Below, in pieces: positions 32,510 to 41,670 of a stretch of DNA of 64,000 nucleotides. Source of the stretch: Rubrivivax sp. (lineage in GTDB: Bacteria > Pseudomonadota > Gammaproteobacteria > Burkholderiales > Burkholderiaceae_C); the NCBI GenBank assembly GCA_030653385.1, contig JAURZM010000063.1, positions 1-64,000 of the forward strand, written 5' to 3'. Every line of letters begins with the position of its first letter. Within the stretch, counting starts at the first letter, position 1. A model generated the notes under the pieces. The model was given only the letters and a program-made list of their open reading frames with translations. It did not search any database and was not told the origin of the DNA. Made by a program: the position numbers and the translations under genes.

Positions 32510-34024
32510 TCAGTCCAGCTCCAGCAGCGATTCGATCAAGGCCTCCGCCCGCAGTGGGCGCCCCGGCCAGCGGCTGGCGAAGCGGTCGGCGGCCGCGCCG
32601 TGTTGCCAGGCCGCGGCGCTGGCGACCTGCTGCGCGGCGGTCTGCGCCTGCTGGGCCCACAGTCCTGCCGTCCAGCCAGCCAACACGTCGCCCGTACCGG
32701 CCGTGGCCAGCGCGGCATTGCCGCTGCTGTTGATGATCGGCAACTCGCCAGGTGCGAAAACAACGCTGCCTGAACCTTTCAGCAGCACCGTGGCGCCGGT
32801 TTGTGCAGCCAGCTCGGCGGCCGCTTTCAAGCGGTCCTGTTGCACCTGTGCGGCCTTGCAGTCCAGCAGACGCGCGGCTTCCAGCGGGTGCGGCGTCAAC
32901 AGGGTCGGCAGGCCGCGACTGCCGCGATGCCGAAGAAGTGATTGCAGTGACGGGTCGCTGGCCAGCGCATTCAGCGCATCGGCATCCAGCACCAGGCGGC
33001 CTGCGTGCGACAGCAGGGGTGGCAGCGCCAGGCGCACGGTGTCACCACCGCCGCAGCCGCAGACCACGGTGCTGGCCGCCAGCACACCGGGCGCTTGCAG
33101 CCACCCGGCCGGCCGGACCATCAGTTCCGGGCGTCCGGGTGGTGGCACAGCATCGCCGGCCAGCAGGCTGACATAAACCCGCCCGGCGCCCGCCGCCAAG
33201 GCGCTGGCCGCTGCCAGCCAGGCGGCGCCTTCCATGCCGTGTGCACCACCGACCACCCACACATCACCGTGGCTGCCCTTGTGCGAGTGGTGCGGGCGCA
33301 GGTGGCTCGGCGGTGCGCTGTTCAAGGTGGCCGTCGGCTGGGCCCCCGGCTGGCCCAGGTCGTCGAACCAGATTTCGCCGCAGTGGTCGCGGCCCTGGTG
33401 CATGAAGCAGCCAGGCTTGAGGGTCAGCAACAACAGGGTGGCATGCGCGCGCACGGCCTGTTCGCCCAGCAGTGCGCCTGTGTCTGCCGCCAGTCCACTG
33501 GGCAGGTCCACGGCCAGCACGGGTGCCACCTGTTGGTTGATGAGGGCAATGGCGGCGGCCAGGTCGCCGGATGGTGCGCGGCTGGCACCGAGGCCCAGCA
33601 AGGCGTCGATCACCAGATCGGCCGGCCCCATGTCCAGCACGCCCCATCCGTTTCCAGTGCCGGTCTCCACAGGAACGCCAGCGCCAACGGCCGCCTTCAG
33701 AGCCTGTTCCGCGTCGGGGGGCAGGCGATTGGCGTCGCCGATCAGATTCACCTGCACCCGGCACCCTGCTTGATGCAGGTGCAGCGCGGCCACCAGGCCG
33801 TCGCCACCGTTGTTGCCTGGGCCGCACCACAGCTGCACTCGCCGGGCATGGGGCGCCAGCGCTAACGCCAGCCGCGCCACGGCCAAGCCGGCCCGGGCCA
33901 TCAGCGCACCCGGTGCGGCGGCGCGCAGCGCCTGGGCTTCGGTGGCGCGCGAGGTGGCCACGTCGTGCAGCGGCCAGGGCCCGTTGTGGGGCTTGATGGG
34001 TCGGGGTTGCTGCAGCCGGGCCAT
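32510..34024 (-). CDS. nnr: Bifunctional NAD(P)H-hydrate epimerase / ADP-dependent dehydratase
   Basis: Repairs hydrated NADH and NADPH. The 504 residues fuse an N-terminal YjeF epimerase domain (GPGNNGGDG near 68-76, VDLPSGL) to a C-terminal ribokinase-like dehydratase domain from about residue 245 (HKGSHGDVWVVGG) with the GTGD catalytic motif at 443-446. The length is typical of the fused form. ATG 34024 is the only good start. It converges with rnr and lies 21 bp downstream of dadA, probably in one transcript with it. Confidence 0.94.
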   Translation of the reverse strand: MARLQQPRPIKPHNGPWPLHDVATSRATEAQALRAAAPGALMARAGLAVARLALALAPHARRVQLWCGPGNNGGDGLVAALHLHQAGCRVQVNLIGDANRLPPDAEQALKAAVGAGVPVETGTGNGWGVLDMGPADLVIDALLGLGASRAPSGDLAAAIALINQQVAPVLAVDLPSGLAADTGALLGEQAVRAHATLLLLTLKPGCFMHQGRDHCGEIWFDDLGQPGAQPTATLNSAPPSHLRPHHSHKGSHGDVWVVGGAHGMEGAAWLAAASALAAGAGRVYVSLLAGDAVPPPGRPELMVRPAGWLQAPGVLAASTVVCGCGGGDTVRLALPPLLSHAGRLVLDADALNALASDPSLQSLLRHRGSRGLPTLLTPHPLEAARLLDCKAAQVQQDRLKAAAELAAQTGATVLLKGSGSVVFAPGELPIINSSGNAALATAGTGDVLAGWTAGLWAQQAQTAAQQVASAAAWQHGAAADRFASRWPGRPLRAEALIESLLELD

Positions 34025-34045
34025 CTGGTGATTGTGTCGCGGGCT

Positions 34046-35302
34046 TCAGCGCAAACGCTGCAGGCCCAGGCGGCTGGTGTCGATGGGTGCCTCGCGGCCG
34101 CTGATGCGTTCGGCCAGCACACGTGCCGACCCGCAAGCCAAAGCCCAGCCGCTGGACCCGTGGCCCAGGTTGAGCCAGACCCCGGCGGCACCACTGTCGC
34201 CCAGCACGGGTGGCCCGTCGGGCAGCATCGGCCGCGCGCCTTTCCAGTGCTGGGCCTCGCGGGTGACCGTGCTGCCAGGAAACCATTCGTCCAGCACGCG
34301 GTACAAGGTGCGCAGCGTGGCCTGGTTCATCCTATCGGGGCGCCCGCCCACCTCGGCACTGCCGGCGACGCGGATGCGTTGCCCCAGGCGGCTGATGGCC
34401 ACCTTGTAGCGCTCGTCCATCAGCGCCGACCGGGGCCCCAGCGGTGCGTGTCCGTCCAGGTGTCGCGCTGGCGCGGTGATGGAGTAGCCATGAATCGGCG
34501 CCAGCGGCAGCTTCAGCCCCACCTGCTTGAGCAGCGTGTTGGCCTGCACACCGGCGCAGATGACCACCGCGTCGAAGTTTTGTTCCGGGCCGCCCGCCGT
34601 GCGCACGGCAGGGCGCTTGCCGGGGGTGATGGCCTGCACCGTGGTGTCGAAGCGGTAGTTGGCGCCCAGGCGCTGGGCTTCGGCCTTGATCAGGTGCGCA
34701 AACTGGCGGCAGTTGCCCACGCCGTCCTGCGGCAGGTGGATGGCCGCGTGCAAGGTCGCTGCGGTGCTGAGCGCCGGCTCGATCTGGCGCACCCGTGTCG
34801 CGTCGACCACTTCGTGGGCCACGCCCAGTTCGCGCAACAGGGCCAGGCCGCGCTGGCCGGCCTTGAGTTCACGTGCGGTGCGCAGCAACACCAGGTAACC
34901 GCTGGACTGTTCGTAGTCCAGACGCAGGTCCTTTGTCAGTTCTTGCAGCCGTTCGCGGCTGAACCGGGCCAGCGTCTGCATGGCACTGCGGTTGGCGACG
35001 TGCACACGTGGCCGGCAGGCCCGCAGCCAGCGCCACATCCACGGCAGTTCGGCCAGCGCGCCCAAGCCGCCGACGCGCACGGGCGCGTCGCGGCTGAGCA
35101 GGTGGCTGAGCACCTTCCAGGGCATACCGGGTGCAGCCCAGGGCGTGACGTAGCCAGGTGCAATCACGCCGGCGTTGGCAAAGCTGGTTTCGCCAGCCAC
35201 GCTGGCGCGGCGTTCGAAAACAGTGACCTCGTGGCCCAGCACGGCCAGCTCGTAGGCCGTGGTCACGCCGACGATGCCAGCGCCGATGACGGCTACCTGC
35301 AT
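34046..35302 (-). CDS. dadA: D-amino acid dehydrogenase
   Basis: FAD-dependent membrane-associated oxidoreductase that deaminates D-amino acids such as D-alanine to 2-oxo acids. The 418 residues begin with a Rossmann FAD motif (GAGIVGVTTAYELA, from about residue 7), followed by ETSFANAGVIAPGYVTPWAAPG and a C-terminal LNLGHGSSGWALACG, all DadA hallmarks. ATG 35302 has GGGAG about eight bases upstream, which favours it over the longer frame. No alanine racemase gene is adjacent. Confidence 0.92.
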   Translation of the reverse strand: MQVAVIGAGIVGVTTAYELAVLGHEVTVFERRASVAGETSFANAGVIAPGYVTPWAAPGMPWKVLSHLLSRDAPVRVGGLGALAELPWMWRWLRACRPRVHVANRSAMQTLARFSRERLQELTKDLRLDYEQSSGYLVLLRTARELKAGQRGLALLRELGVAHEVVDATRVRQIEPALSTAATLHAAIHLPQDGVGNCRQFAHLIKAEAQRLGANYRFDTTVQAITPGKRPAVRTAGGPEQNFDAVVICAGVQANTLLKQVGLKLPLAPIHGYSITAPARHLDGHAPLGPRSALMDERYKVAISRLGQRIRVAGSAEVGGRPDRMNQATLRTLYRVLDEWFPGSTVTREAQHWKGARPMLPDGPPVLGDSGAAGVWLNLGHGSSGWALACGSARVLAERISGREAPIDTSRLGLQRLR

Positions 35303-35719
35303 GCGCAAACTCCCGGGCAGGGCGAGCAGCGGCCGCACGCCGCCTGACTGGTCAGGGCCGGGCACCGCCCGGCTGCCGCACACAGGCGGCCGAGCCCGTG
35401 GGCCCGTGCTAAACTCATTGGGTTTGCCTCAGTGAGGATGTTGTTGCGGGTGCTTCCAAGGCGTTTTTTCAAACCCTTGAAGCCCCAGCACAGCGGCTGG
35501 TTCACCTGGGGGTACTTTCGGAGCGGTTTCCAACCGGCTGAGGGTGCCTGCAGGCGGCTGGAACCCCTCGCCCGGTGAACAGACTGCCCGTCAGTCAAAT
35601 CGCGAACCCGACCGAACCAAGGTGTCGGGGTGTTTCCAGCAAGCGTCTATCACTGAAAGTCGCGCTGGTCTGCACCCCGATGTAACGGCGGGATTCTAGA
35701 CCCAACCTTAGGACTTTCC
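35303..35719 (+). promoter_or_regulatory. Promoter and long leader of the rpsB-tsf operon
   Basis: This 417-bp stretch between divergent dadA and rpsB holds no credible gene on either strand. An extended -10, TGCTAAACT, lies at 35407-35415, which would give a leader of about 300 nt. Several GC-rich inverted repeats are present. The location and length fit autogenous control by S2, as known for rpsB leaders in other bacteria. I could not match the sequence to a specific riboswitch or leader consensus. Confidence 0.5.
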
Positions 35720-36466
35720 ATGACTGTCTCCATGCGTGAAATGCTGGAAGCCGGTGTCCATTTCGGACACCAGACGCGCTTCTGGAACCCCAAGATGGCG
35801 CCCTACATCTACGGCCATCGCAACAAGATCCACATCATCAACCTCGAGAAGACGCAGCCGCTCTTCGAGGACGCGATGAAGTTCATCCGCCAGCTCGCCG
35901 CCCGCCGTGGCACCGTGCTGATGATCGGCACCAAGCGCCAGGCGCGCGAAGTCATTGCGCTGGAAGCCCAGCGCTGCGGCATGCCCTACGTCGACCAGCG
36001 CTGGCTGGGCGGCATGATGACCAACTTCAAGACGGTCAAGGGTTCGCTGAAGAAGCTCAAGGACATGCAGGCCACCAAAGACGCCGGCACCGAGCAGATG
36101 ATCAAGAAAGAAGGCCTGATGTTCGAGCGCGAGCTGGTCAAGCTCGAAAAGGACATCGGCGGCATCCAGGACATGGGCGCCTTGCCTGACGCGATGTTCG
36201 TCATCGACGTCGGTTACCACAAGATCGCCGTGGCCGAAGCCAAGAAGTTGGGCATCCCGGTGATCGGCATCGTCGACACCAACCACTCGCCGATCGGCAT
36301 CGACTACGTCATTCCTGGCAACGACGACTCGGCCAAGGCCGTGGCGCTGTACGCCAAGGCGGTGGCCGACGCGGTGCTGGAAGGCAAGTCCAACGCCACG
36401 AACGAAGTGGTGCAGGCGGTCAGCGCCGCCGGCGATGAATTCGTGGAAGTCCGCGAAGAAGCCTGA
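35720..36466 (+). CDS. rpsB: 30S ribosomal protein S2
   Basis: The 248 residues start with the family pattern [19 protein letters not shown] and include [15 protein letters not shown] and [10 protein letters not shown]2 is among the last proteins to join the 30S subunit and helps recruit S1. TAGGA precedes ATG 35720. It heads a co-directional run that extends to 50.7 kb. Confidence 0.98.
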   Translation: MTVSMREMLEAGVHFGHQTRFWNPKMAPYIYGHRNKIHIINLEKTQPLFEDAMKFIRQLAARRGTVLMIGTKRQAREVIALEAQRCGMPYVDQRWLGGMMTNFKTVKGSLKKLKDMQATKDAGTEQMIKKEGLMFERELVKLEKDIGGIQDMGALPDAMFVIDVGYHKIAVAEAKKLGIPVIGIVDTNHSPIGIDYVIPGNDDSAKAVALYAKAVADAVLEGKSNATNEVVQAVSAAGDEFVEVREEA

Positions 36467-36509
36467 CCTGGCCCGCTGCGGCGTGTGACGCCGCGGCCCG
36501 AACCTTGCA

Positions 36510-36539
36510 ACCGGGCTCTTCATGGCCCGGTGCGCTTTT
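36510..36539 (+). terminator. Possible attenuator between rpsB and tsf
   Basis: A stem ACCGGGC/GCCCGGT with an eight-base loop is followed four bases later by TTTT. The U-run is short and offset, so only partial termination is expected, consistent with S2 and EF-Ts being needed in different amounts. A second GC hairpin, GCGGCG/CGCCGC, lies just upstream near 36478-36493. Confidence 0.4.
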
Positions 36540-36558
36540 GTACCTGATGGAGATTCCA

Positions 36559-37455
36559 ATGCCCGCAATCACTGCAAGCATGGTGGCTGAACTGCGCGCC
36601 AAGACCGACGCGCCGATGATGGAGTGCAAGAAGGCACTGACCGAAGCCGACGGCGACGCCACTCGCGCCGAAGAAATCCTGCGTGTCAAGCTCGGCAACA
36701 AGGCTGGCAAAGCCGCCGCCCGCGTCACCGCCGAAGGGGTGGTCACGGCAGCGGTCAACGGCAGCACCGGCGCGCTCGTCGAGGTCAACTGCGAAACCGA
36801 CTTCGTGACCAAGAACGACTCGTTCCTGGCCTTCGCGAAGTCGGTCGCCGACCTGGTGGCCGAACACAACCCGGCTGACGTGGCCGCTGCTTCTGCACTG
36901 CCGCTGTCGCAAGACGGCTTCGGCCCCACGGTGGAAGACGTGCGCAAGGGCCTGATCGGCAAGATCGGCGAGAACATGTCGATCCGCCGCTTCAAGCGCT
37001 ACAGCGGCGCAGGCCAGCTGGCCAGCTACCTGCACGGCACGCGCATCGGCGTCATCGTCGAATTCACCGGTGACGCCGTGGCCGCCAAGGACGTGGCCAT
37101 GCACGTGGCCGCGATGAAGCCCAAGGCGCTGGCCACCAGTGACGTGCCGGCCGACCTGATCGAAGTCGAACGCCGTGTGGCCGCCGAAAAGGCCGCCGAG
37201 AGTGGCAAGCCGGCCGAGATCGTGGCCAAGATGGTCGACGGCTCGGTGCAGAAGTTCCTGAAGGAAGTCAGCCTGCTGAACCAGGTCTTCGTGAAGGCCG
37301 CGGACGGCAAGCAGACGGTCGAGCAGATGCTCAAGGAAAAGGCCACCCAGGTGGCAGGATTCACGCTGTACGTGGTGGGCGAGGGCATCGAGAAGAAGGT
37401 CGACGACTTCGCTGCCGAAGTGGCGGCGCAAGTGGCGGCAGCCAAGGGCGCTTGA
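36559..37455 (+). CDS. tsf: Elongation factor Ts
   Basis: Guanine nucleotide exchange factor for EF-Tu. The 298 residues carry the N-terminal UBA-like module ([19 protein letters not shown]), the core motif [11 protein letters not shown] with the Asp-Phe that opens the EF-Tu site, and a coiled coil. ATG 36559 has GGAG at 36549-36552; the longer open frame upstream is not conserved. Confidence 0.98.
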   Translation: MPAITASMVAELRAKTDAPMMECKKALTEADGDATRAEEILRVKLGNKAGKAAARVTAEGVVTAAVNGSTGALVEVNCETDFVTKNDSFLAFAKSVADLVAEHNPADVAAASALPLSQDGFGPTVEDVRKGLIGKIGENMSIRRFKRYSGAGQLASYLHGTRIGVIVEFTGDAVAAKDVAMHVAAMKPKALATSDVPADLIEVERRVAAEKAAESGKPAEIVAKMVDGSVQKFLKEVSLLNQVFVKAADGKQTVEQMLKEKATQVAGFTLYVVGEGIEKKVDDFAAEVAAQVAAAKGA

Positions 37456-37537
37456 TCGCCCGCCCAGCCGTTCCTGGGGAAGGCGTGACCTTGCCGCGCC
37501 CCCTTACACTGCAGCCCCTGTCTACGGAGTCCTCTTG

Positions 37538-38248
37538 ATGCCGGCGTACAAACGCATCCTGCTCAAGCTGTCGGGCGAAGCCCTGATGGGTGACGACGCT
37601 TTCGGCATAAACCGTGCCACCATCGTGCGCATGGTTCGCGAGGTGCACGAGGTCACCCAGCTGGGCTGCGAAGTGGCCGTGGTCATCGGCGGCGGCAACA
37701 TCTTCCGCGGCGTGGCCGGCGGTTCGGTGGGCATGGACCGCGCCACCGCCGACTACATGGGCATGCTGGCCACGGTGATGAATGCACTGGCCCTGGGCGA
37801 TGCGATGCGCGAAGAAGGCATGACGGCACGTGTGATGTCGGCCATCAGCATCGAGCAGGTGGTCGAGCCCTACGTGCGCCCGAAAGCGCTGCAGTACCTG
37901 GAAGAAGGCAAGGTGGTCATCTTTGCTGCCGGCACCGGCAACCCCTTCTTCACGACCGACACAGCCGCCGCGCTGCGCGGTGCCGAGATCGGCGCCCAGA
38001 TCGTGCTGAAGGCGACCAAGGTCGACGGGGTCTACAGCGCCGATCCCAACAAGGACCCCAGCGCGACCCGGTACAGCGAGATCTCGTTCGACGAGGCCAT
38101 CGCCAAGAACCTGCAGGTCATGGACGCCACCGCCTTTGCGCTGTGCCGTGACCAGAAATTGCCCATCAAGGTGTTCAGCATCTTCAAGCCCGGCGCCTTG
38201 CTGCGCGTGGTGCGTGGTGAAGATGAAGGCACCCTGGTGCACGTCTGA
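37538..38248 (+). CDS. pyrH: Uridylate kinase
   Basis: Bacterial UMP kinase of the amino-acid-kinase fold, hexameric, making UDP from UMP. The 236 residues include [23 protein letters not shown] and [17 protein letters not shown] at 37526-37529 lies eight bases before ATG 37538; the TTG directly upstream is not needed. A TTACACT at 37504-37510 may be part of an internal promoter. Confidence 0.97.
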   Translation: MPAYKRILLKLSGEALMGDDAFGINRATIVRMVREVHEVTQLGCEVAVVIGGGNIFRGVAGGSVGMDRATADYMGMLATVMNALALGDAMREEGMTARVMSAISIEQVVEPYVRPKALQYLEEGKVVIFAAGTGNPFFTTDTAAALRGAEIGAQIVLKATKVDGVYSADPNKDPSATRYSEISFDEAIAKNLQVMDATAFALCRDQKLPIKVFSIFKPGALLRVVRGEDEGTLVHV

Positions 38249-38263
38249 GGAGCTGACCCTGCC

Positions 38264-38824
38264 ATGACCATCGCCGACATCAAAAAAACGGCCGAACAGA
38301 AGATGGCCAAGTCCATCGAGGCCTTCAAGCACGAACTGCACAAGATCCGCACCGGCCGCGCCCATCCGGGTTTGCTGGACCAGGTGCAGGTCGACTACTA
38401 CGGCTCGATGGTGCCGATCAGCCAGGTGGCCAACGTGACGCTGATGGACGCGCGCACGATCAGCGTGCAGCCCTGGGAAAAGGGCATGGGCGCCAAGATC
38501 GAAAAGGCCATCCGCGAGTCCGACCTGGGCTTGAACCCGGCCGCGCAAGGTGACCTGCTGCGGGTGCCGATGCCGGCGCTGACCGAAGAGCGCCGCAAGG
38601 AACTGACAAAAATCGTGCGCCATGCCGGCGAAGACGCCAAGATCGCCGTGCGCAGCGTGCGCCGCGAAGGCAACGAACACCTGAAGAAGCTGCTCAAGGA
38701 CAAGGAAGTCAGCGAAGACGACGAGCGCCGCGCGCAAGACGAAGTGCAGCGTCTCACCGACCGGACCATCAGCGAGATCGATCGGCTGGTGCAGGGCAAG
38801 GAAGCCGAGGTGATGGCCGTTTGA
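38264..38824 (+). CDS. frr: Ribosome recycling factor
   Basis: Acts with EF-G to split post-termination ribosomes. The 186 residues match family length and show [38 protein letters not shown] and a C-terminal helix. GAGGAG precedes ATG 38264, 15 bp after pyrH. Confidence 0.98.
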   Translation: MTIADIKKTAEQKMAKSIEAFKHELHKIRTGRAHPGLLDQVQVDYYGSMVPISQVANVTLMDARTISVQPWEKGMGAKIEKAIRESDLGLNPAAQGDLLRVPMPALTEERRKELTKIVRHAGEDAKIAVRSVRREGNEHLKKLLKDKEVSEDDERRAQDEVQRLTDRTISEIDRLVQGKEAEVMAV

Positions 38825-38861
38825 CCGGCCATCACCCCGCCGCCATGCCGACCCAGCTGAC

Positions 38862-39632
38862 ATGACCAGCCTGTCATTCGCCGCCGATTCCCCAGCCGGC
38901 ACGCCCGCGTCGGTCACCTCCGTGCCCCGCCACGTGGCCGTGGTCATGGACGGCAACGGCCGCTGGGCGCGCAAACGCTACATGCCACGATTCTTCGGTC
39001 ACAAGCAGGGCGTGGACGCCCTCGTGCGAGCGGTCAACACCTTTGCCGACCGCGGCGTGCAGTACCTGACCGTCTTTGCCTTCTCTTCCGAAAACTGGAA
39101 GCGGCCCACCGAAGAAGTGTCCGGCCTGATGAGCCTGGTGCTGGTGGCGGTCTCCAAGTACCTGGCCAAGATGGCGGGTGACGGTGTGCGCATCCGCATC
39201 GTCGGCGACCGCTCGGCGGTTTCCGACAAGCTGCGCAAGGCCTGGGAACACGCCGAACACATCACGCAGCACAACTCGCGCATCACTTTGTCGGTGGCTT
39301 TCAACTACGGCGGGCGCTGGGATGTGGTGCAGGCCTGTCGCGACGCCATCGCTCAGGGGGTCAAGCCGGAAGAGGTCGACGAGGCCTGGCTGTCCAGCCA
39401 CATGGCGCTGTCTTTTGCGCCCGACCCCGACCTCTTCATCCGCACCGGCGGCGAAATGCGCATGAGCAATTTCCTGCTCTGGCAGGCCGCCTATTCCGAG
39501 CTGTTTTTCACCGACTGCCTGTGGCCGGACTTCGGCGAAGCCGAGATCGATGCCGCGCTGCTGGCCTTTGCGCAGCGTGACCGCCGCTTCGGTGGCATCC
39601 AGCCGCCGACCGTCGCCGCGGAAGGGCTGTAA
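38862..39632 (+). CDS. uppS: Di-trans,poly-cis-undecaprenyl-diphosphate synthase (UppS)
   Basis: Makes undecaprenyl diphosphate, the lipid carrier precursor for peptidoglycan and LPS O-units, from FPP and IPP. The 256 residues contain the catalytic Asp30 in VVMDGNGRWA, FAFSSENWKRP, and the C-terminal DPDLFIRTGGEMRMSNFLLWQ. The first 23 residues are a variable extension. No strong ribosome site precedes ATG 38862, so a GTG near 38922 cannot be excluded. Confidence 0.96.
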   Translation: MTSLSFAADSPAGTPASVTSVPRHVAVVMDGNGRWARKRYMPRFFGHKQGVDALVRAVNTFADRGVQYLTVFAFSSENWKRPTEEVSGLMSLVLVAVSKYLAKMAGDGVRIRIVGDRSAVSDKLRKAWEHAEHITQHNSRITLSVAFNYGGRWDVVQACRDAIAQGVKPEEVDEAWLSSHMALSFAPDPDLFIRTGGEMRMSNFLLWQAAYSELFFTDCLWPDFGEAEIDAALLAFAQRDRRFGGIQPPTVAAEGL

Positions 39633-39637
39633 GCCCC

Positions 39638-40486
39638 ATGCTGCGCCAGCGCATCATCACCGCGCTCGTGCTGGTCGGCCTGTTGCTGGGCGCGCTCACT
39701 GTCGACAGCGCCTGGCCTTTTGCGTTGATGACGCTGGCGCTCATCGCCGCCGCTGGCTGGGAATGGGCGCGGCTCAACCAGGCGGGGTCGGCTTTGTCGC
39801 TGGCCATGGGCGCGGCGCTGGCCGTGGCCGGCGCGGTGACATTGGGCAGCCCTTGGCAGTCGCAGGCGCCTGCGCCGGTGTGGTGGTTTGCCGCCGCGTT
39901 GTGGTTGGTGGCCGGCGCGGTGGCGCTGCGCAGCGGGCCCAGTGCTTGGCCTCACCTGCCACGGGCGGCCCGCTGGGCAGTCGGCTTGGTGGCCCTGTGG
40001 GCGGCTTGGTTGGCCATCGCCCATGCGCGTGGGGTCGGCATCAACTTTCTGCTGTCGGTGTTGTGCCTGGTGTGGATGGCCGACGTCGCGGCTTACTTTG
40101 GCGGCCGGGCCTTTGGCAAACACAAGCTGGCGCCTTCCATCAGCCCCGGCAAGAGCTGGGAAGGTGTCTGGTCGGGCATGGTGGGTGTGCTGGCGCTGGC
40201 GGCGCTGTGGATGTGGATCGACGGCCGTTTTGCCGTCGATGGGCCCAGTGTCTATTCACGGTTGTGGCTGGCCCACGGCCTGGCTGGCCTGGTGCTGGCG
40301 CTGCTGGCGCTGTGTGGGCTGAGTGTGATGGGCGACCTCATCGAGTCGCTGGTCAAGCGCGCCGCAGGTGCCAAGGACAGCAGCCGGCTGCTGCCCGGCC
40401 ACGGCGGTGTGCTCGACCGTGTTGATGCCTTGTTGCCAGTGATGCCAGCCGCGATGGCGCTGGTGACGCTGGCAGGTGCCCGATGA
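39638..40486 (+). CDS. cdsA: Phosphatidate cytidylyltransferase
   Basis: Integral membrane enzyme that makes CDP-diacylglycerol from phosphatidate and CTP. The 282 residues contain about seven or eight membrane segments and the C-terminal CDS signature SVMGDLIESLVKRAAGAKD followed by LLPGHGGVLDRVD. Its stop overlaps the dxr ATG (ATGA). Confidence 0.95.
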   Translation: MLRQRIITALVLVGLLLGALTVDSAWPFALMTLALIAAAGWEWARLNQAGSALSLAMGAALAVAGAVTLGSPWQSQAPAPVWWFAAALWLVAGAVALRSGPSAWPHLPRAARWAVGLVALWAAWLAIAHARGVGINFLLSVLCLVWMADVAAYFGGRAFGKHKLAPSISPGKSWEGVWSGMVGVLALAALWMWIDGRFAVDGPSVYSRLWLAHGLAGLVLALLALCGLSVMGDLIESLVKRAAGAKDSSRLLPGHGGVLDRVDALLPVMPAAMALVTLAGAR

Positions 40487-41670
40487 ATCGCCAGCGCCTG
40501 CTGATCCTGGGTTCCACCGGCTCGGTGGGCACCAGCACGCTGGACGTGGTGGCCCGTCACCCCGAGCGTTTTGAAGTGGTCGGCCTCACGTCCTTCCGCC
40601 GTGTCGACCTGCTGTTCGAGCAATGCCGCAGCTTCAAGCCGCGCGTGGCCGTGCTGCCCACCGAACAGCGCGCGGCCGAATTGCGCGGCCTGTTGGCGGG
40701 CGCCGGGCTGGACACCGAGGTGCGGGTCGGCGCCCAGGCACTCGTCGAACTGGCTGGCGCGGCTGAAGTCGACAGCGTCATGGCCTCCATCGTCGGTGCA
40801 GCCGGCCTGCCGGCCTGCCTGGCGGCGGCCCGGGCAGGCAAACGCCTGCTGCTGGCCAACAAGGAGGCGCTGGTGGTTGGCGGCGCGCTTTTCATGCAGG
40901 CGGTGAAGGACGGGGGTGCAACCCTGCTGCCCATCGACAGCGAACATTCCGCCATCTTCCAGTGCCTGCCCGAAGACCGCAACACCTGGGCACGCCGCAT
41001 CGACCACATCGTGCTCACCGCCAGCGGTGGCCCTTTCCGCCAGCGGCGCCACGACAGCCTTCACGGCATCACGCCCGAGCAGGCCGTGGTCCACCCGAAC
41101 TGGGTGATGGGGCGCAAGATCTCGGTCGACTCGGCCACCATGATGAACAAGGCGCTCGAGGTCATCGAAGCCCGCTGGCTGTTCGACCTGACGCCCGAGA
41201 ACATCCGGGTGGTGGTGCACCCGCAGAGCATCATCCACTCGATGGTGGTGTGCCGCGACGGGTCGGTGCTGGCGCAACTGGGCACGCCCGACATGAAAGT
41301 GCCCATCGCCTATGGCCTGTCGTTTCCCGAGCGCATCGAATCCGGCGCCCCGCGACTGGACTTCATGGCCATGAAGGACCTCAGCTTCGAGCCGCCCGAC
41401 CGCGAACGTTTTCCTGGCCTTTACCTGGCCTGGGATGCGCTGCGGGCCCCGGCCGGCACCACCGCCATCCTGAACGCCGCCAACGAAGAAGCCGTATCGG
41501 CGTTTCTGTCCGGAACCATTGGCTTCACGGCGATTCACAGTGTCAATGCCCGCACGCTGGACCGCCTTCAACCGCAGCTGGGCGCCAGCCATGGGCTGGA
41601 CGACTTGCTCGATCTCGATGCACGGGCGCGCACCGAAGCGCGTCAGGTCATGAAGGCGCTGCAACCATGA
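40483..41670 (+). CDS. dxr: 1-deoxy-D-xylulose 5-phosphate reductoisomerase
   Basis: Second enzyme of the MEP pathway, converting DXP to MEP with NADPH. The 395 residues show the NADPH motif GSTGSVGTSTLD (10-21), NKEALV (126 onward), metal ligands D152 and E154 in DSEHSAIFQ, and ASGGPFR. The gene overlaps both cdsA and rseP by four bases. Confidence 0.97.
   Translation: MNRQRLLILGSTGSVGTSTLDVVARHPERFEVVGLTSFRRVDLLFEQCRSFKPRVAVLPTEQRAAELRGLLAGAGLDTEVRVGAQALVELAGAAEVDSVMASIVGAAGLPACLAAARAGKRLLLANKEALVVGGALFMQAVKDGGATLLPIDSEHSAIFQCLPEDRNTWARRIDHIVLTASGGPFRQRRHDSLHGITPEQAVVHPNWVMGRKISVDSATMMNKALEVIEARWLFDLTPENIRVVVHPQSIIHSMVVCRDGSVLAQLGTPDMKVPIAYGLSFPERIESGAPRLDFMAMKDLSFEPPDRERFPGLYLAWDALRAPAGTTAILNAANEEAVSAFLSGTIGFTAIHSVNARTLDRLQPQLGASHGLDDLLDLDARARTEARQVMKALQP

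Noticed and set aside
35303-35719. Riboswitch or structured RNA gene (cobalamin, TPP, 6S, tmRNA, RNase P)
   Set aside because: I compared the sequence by eye with the conserved cores of these RNAs and found no match. Only a ribosomal-protein leader is supported.
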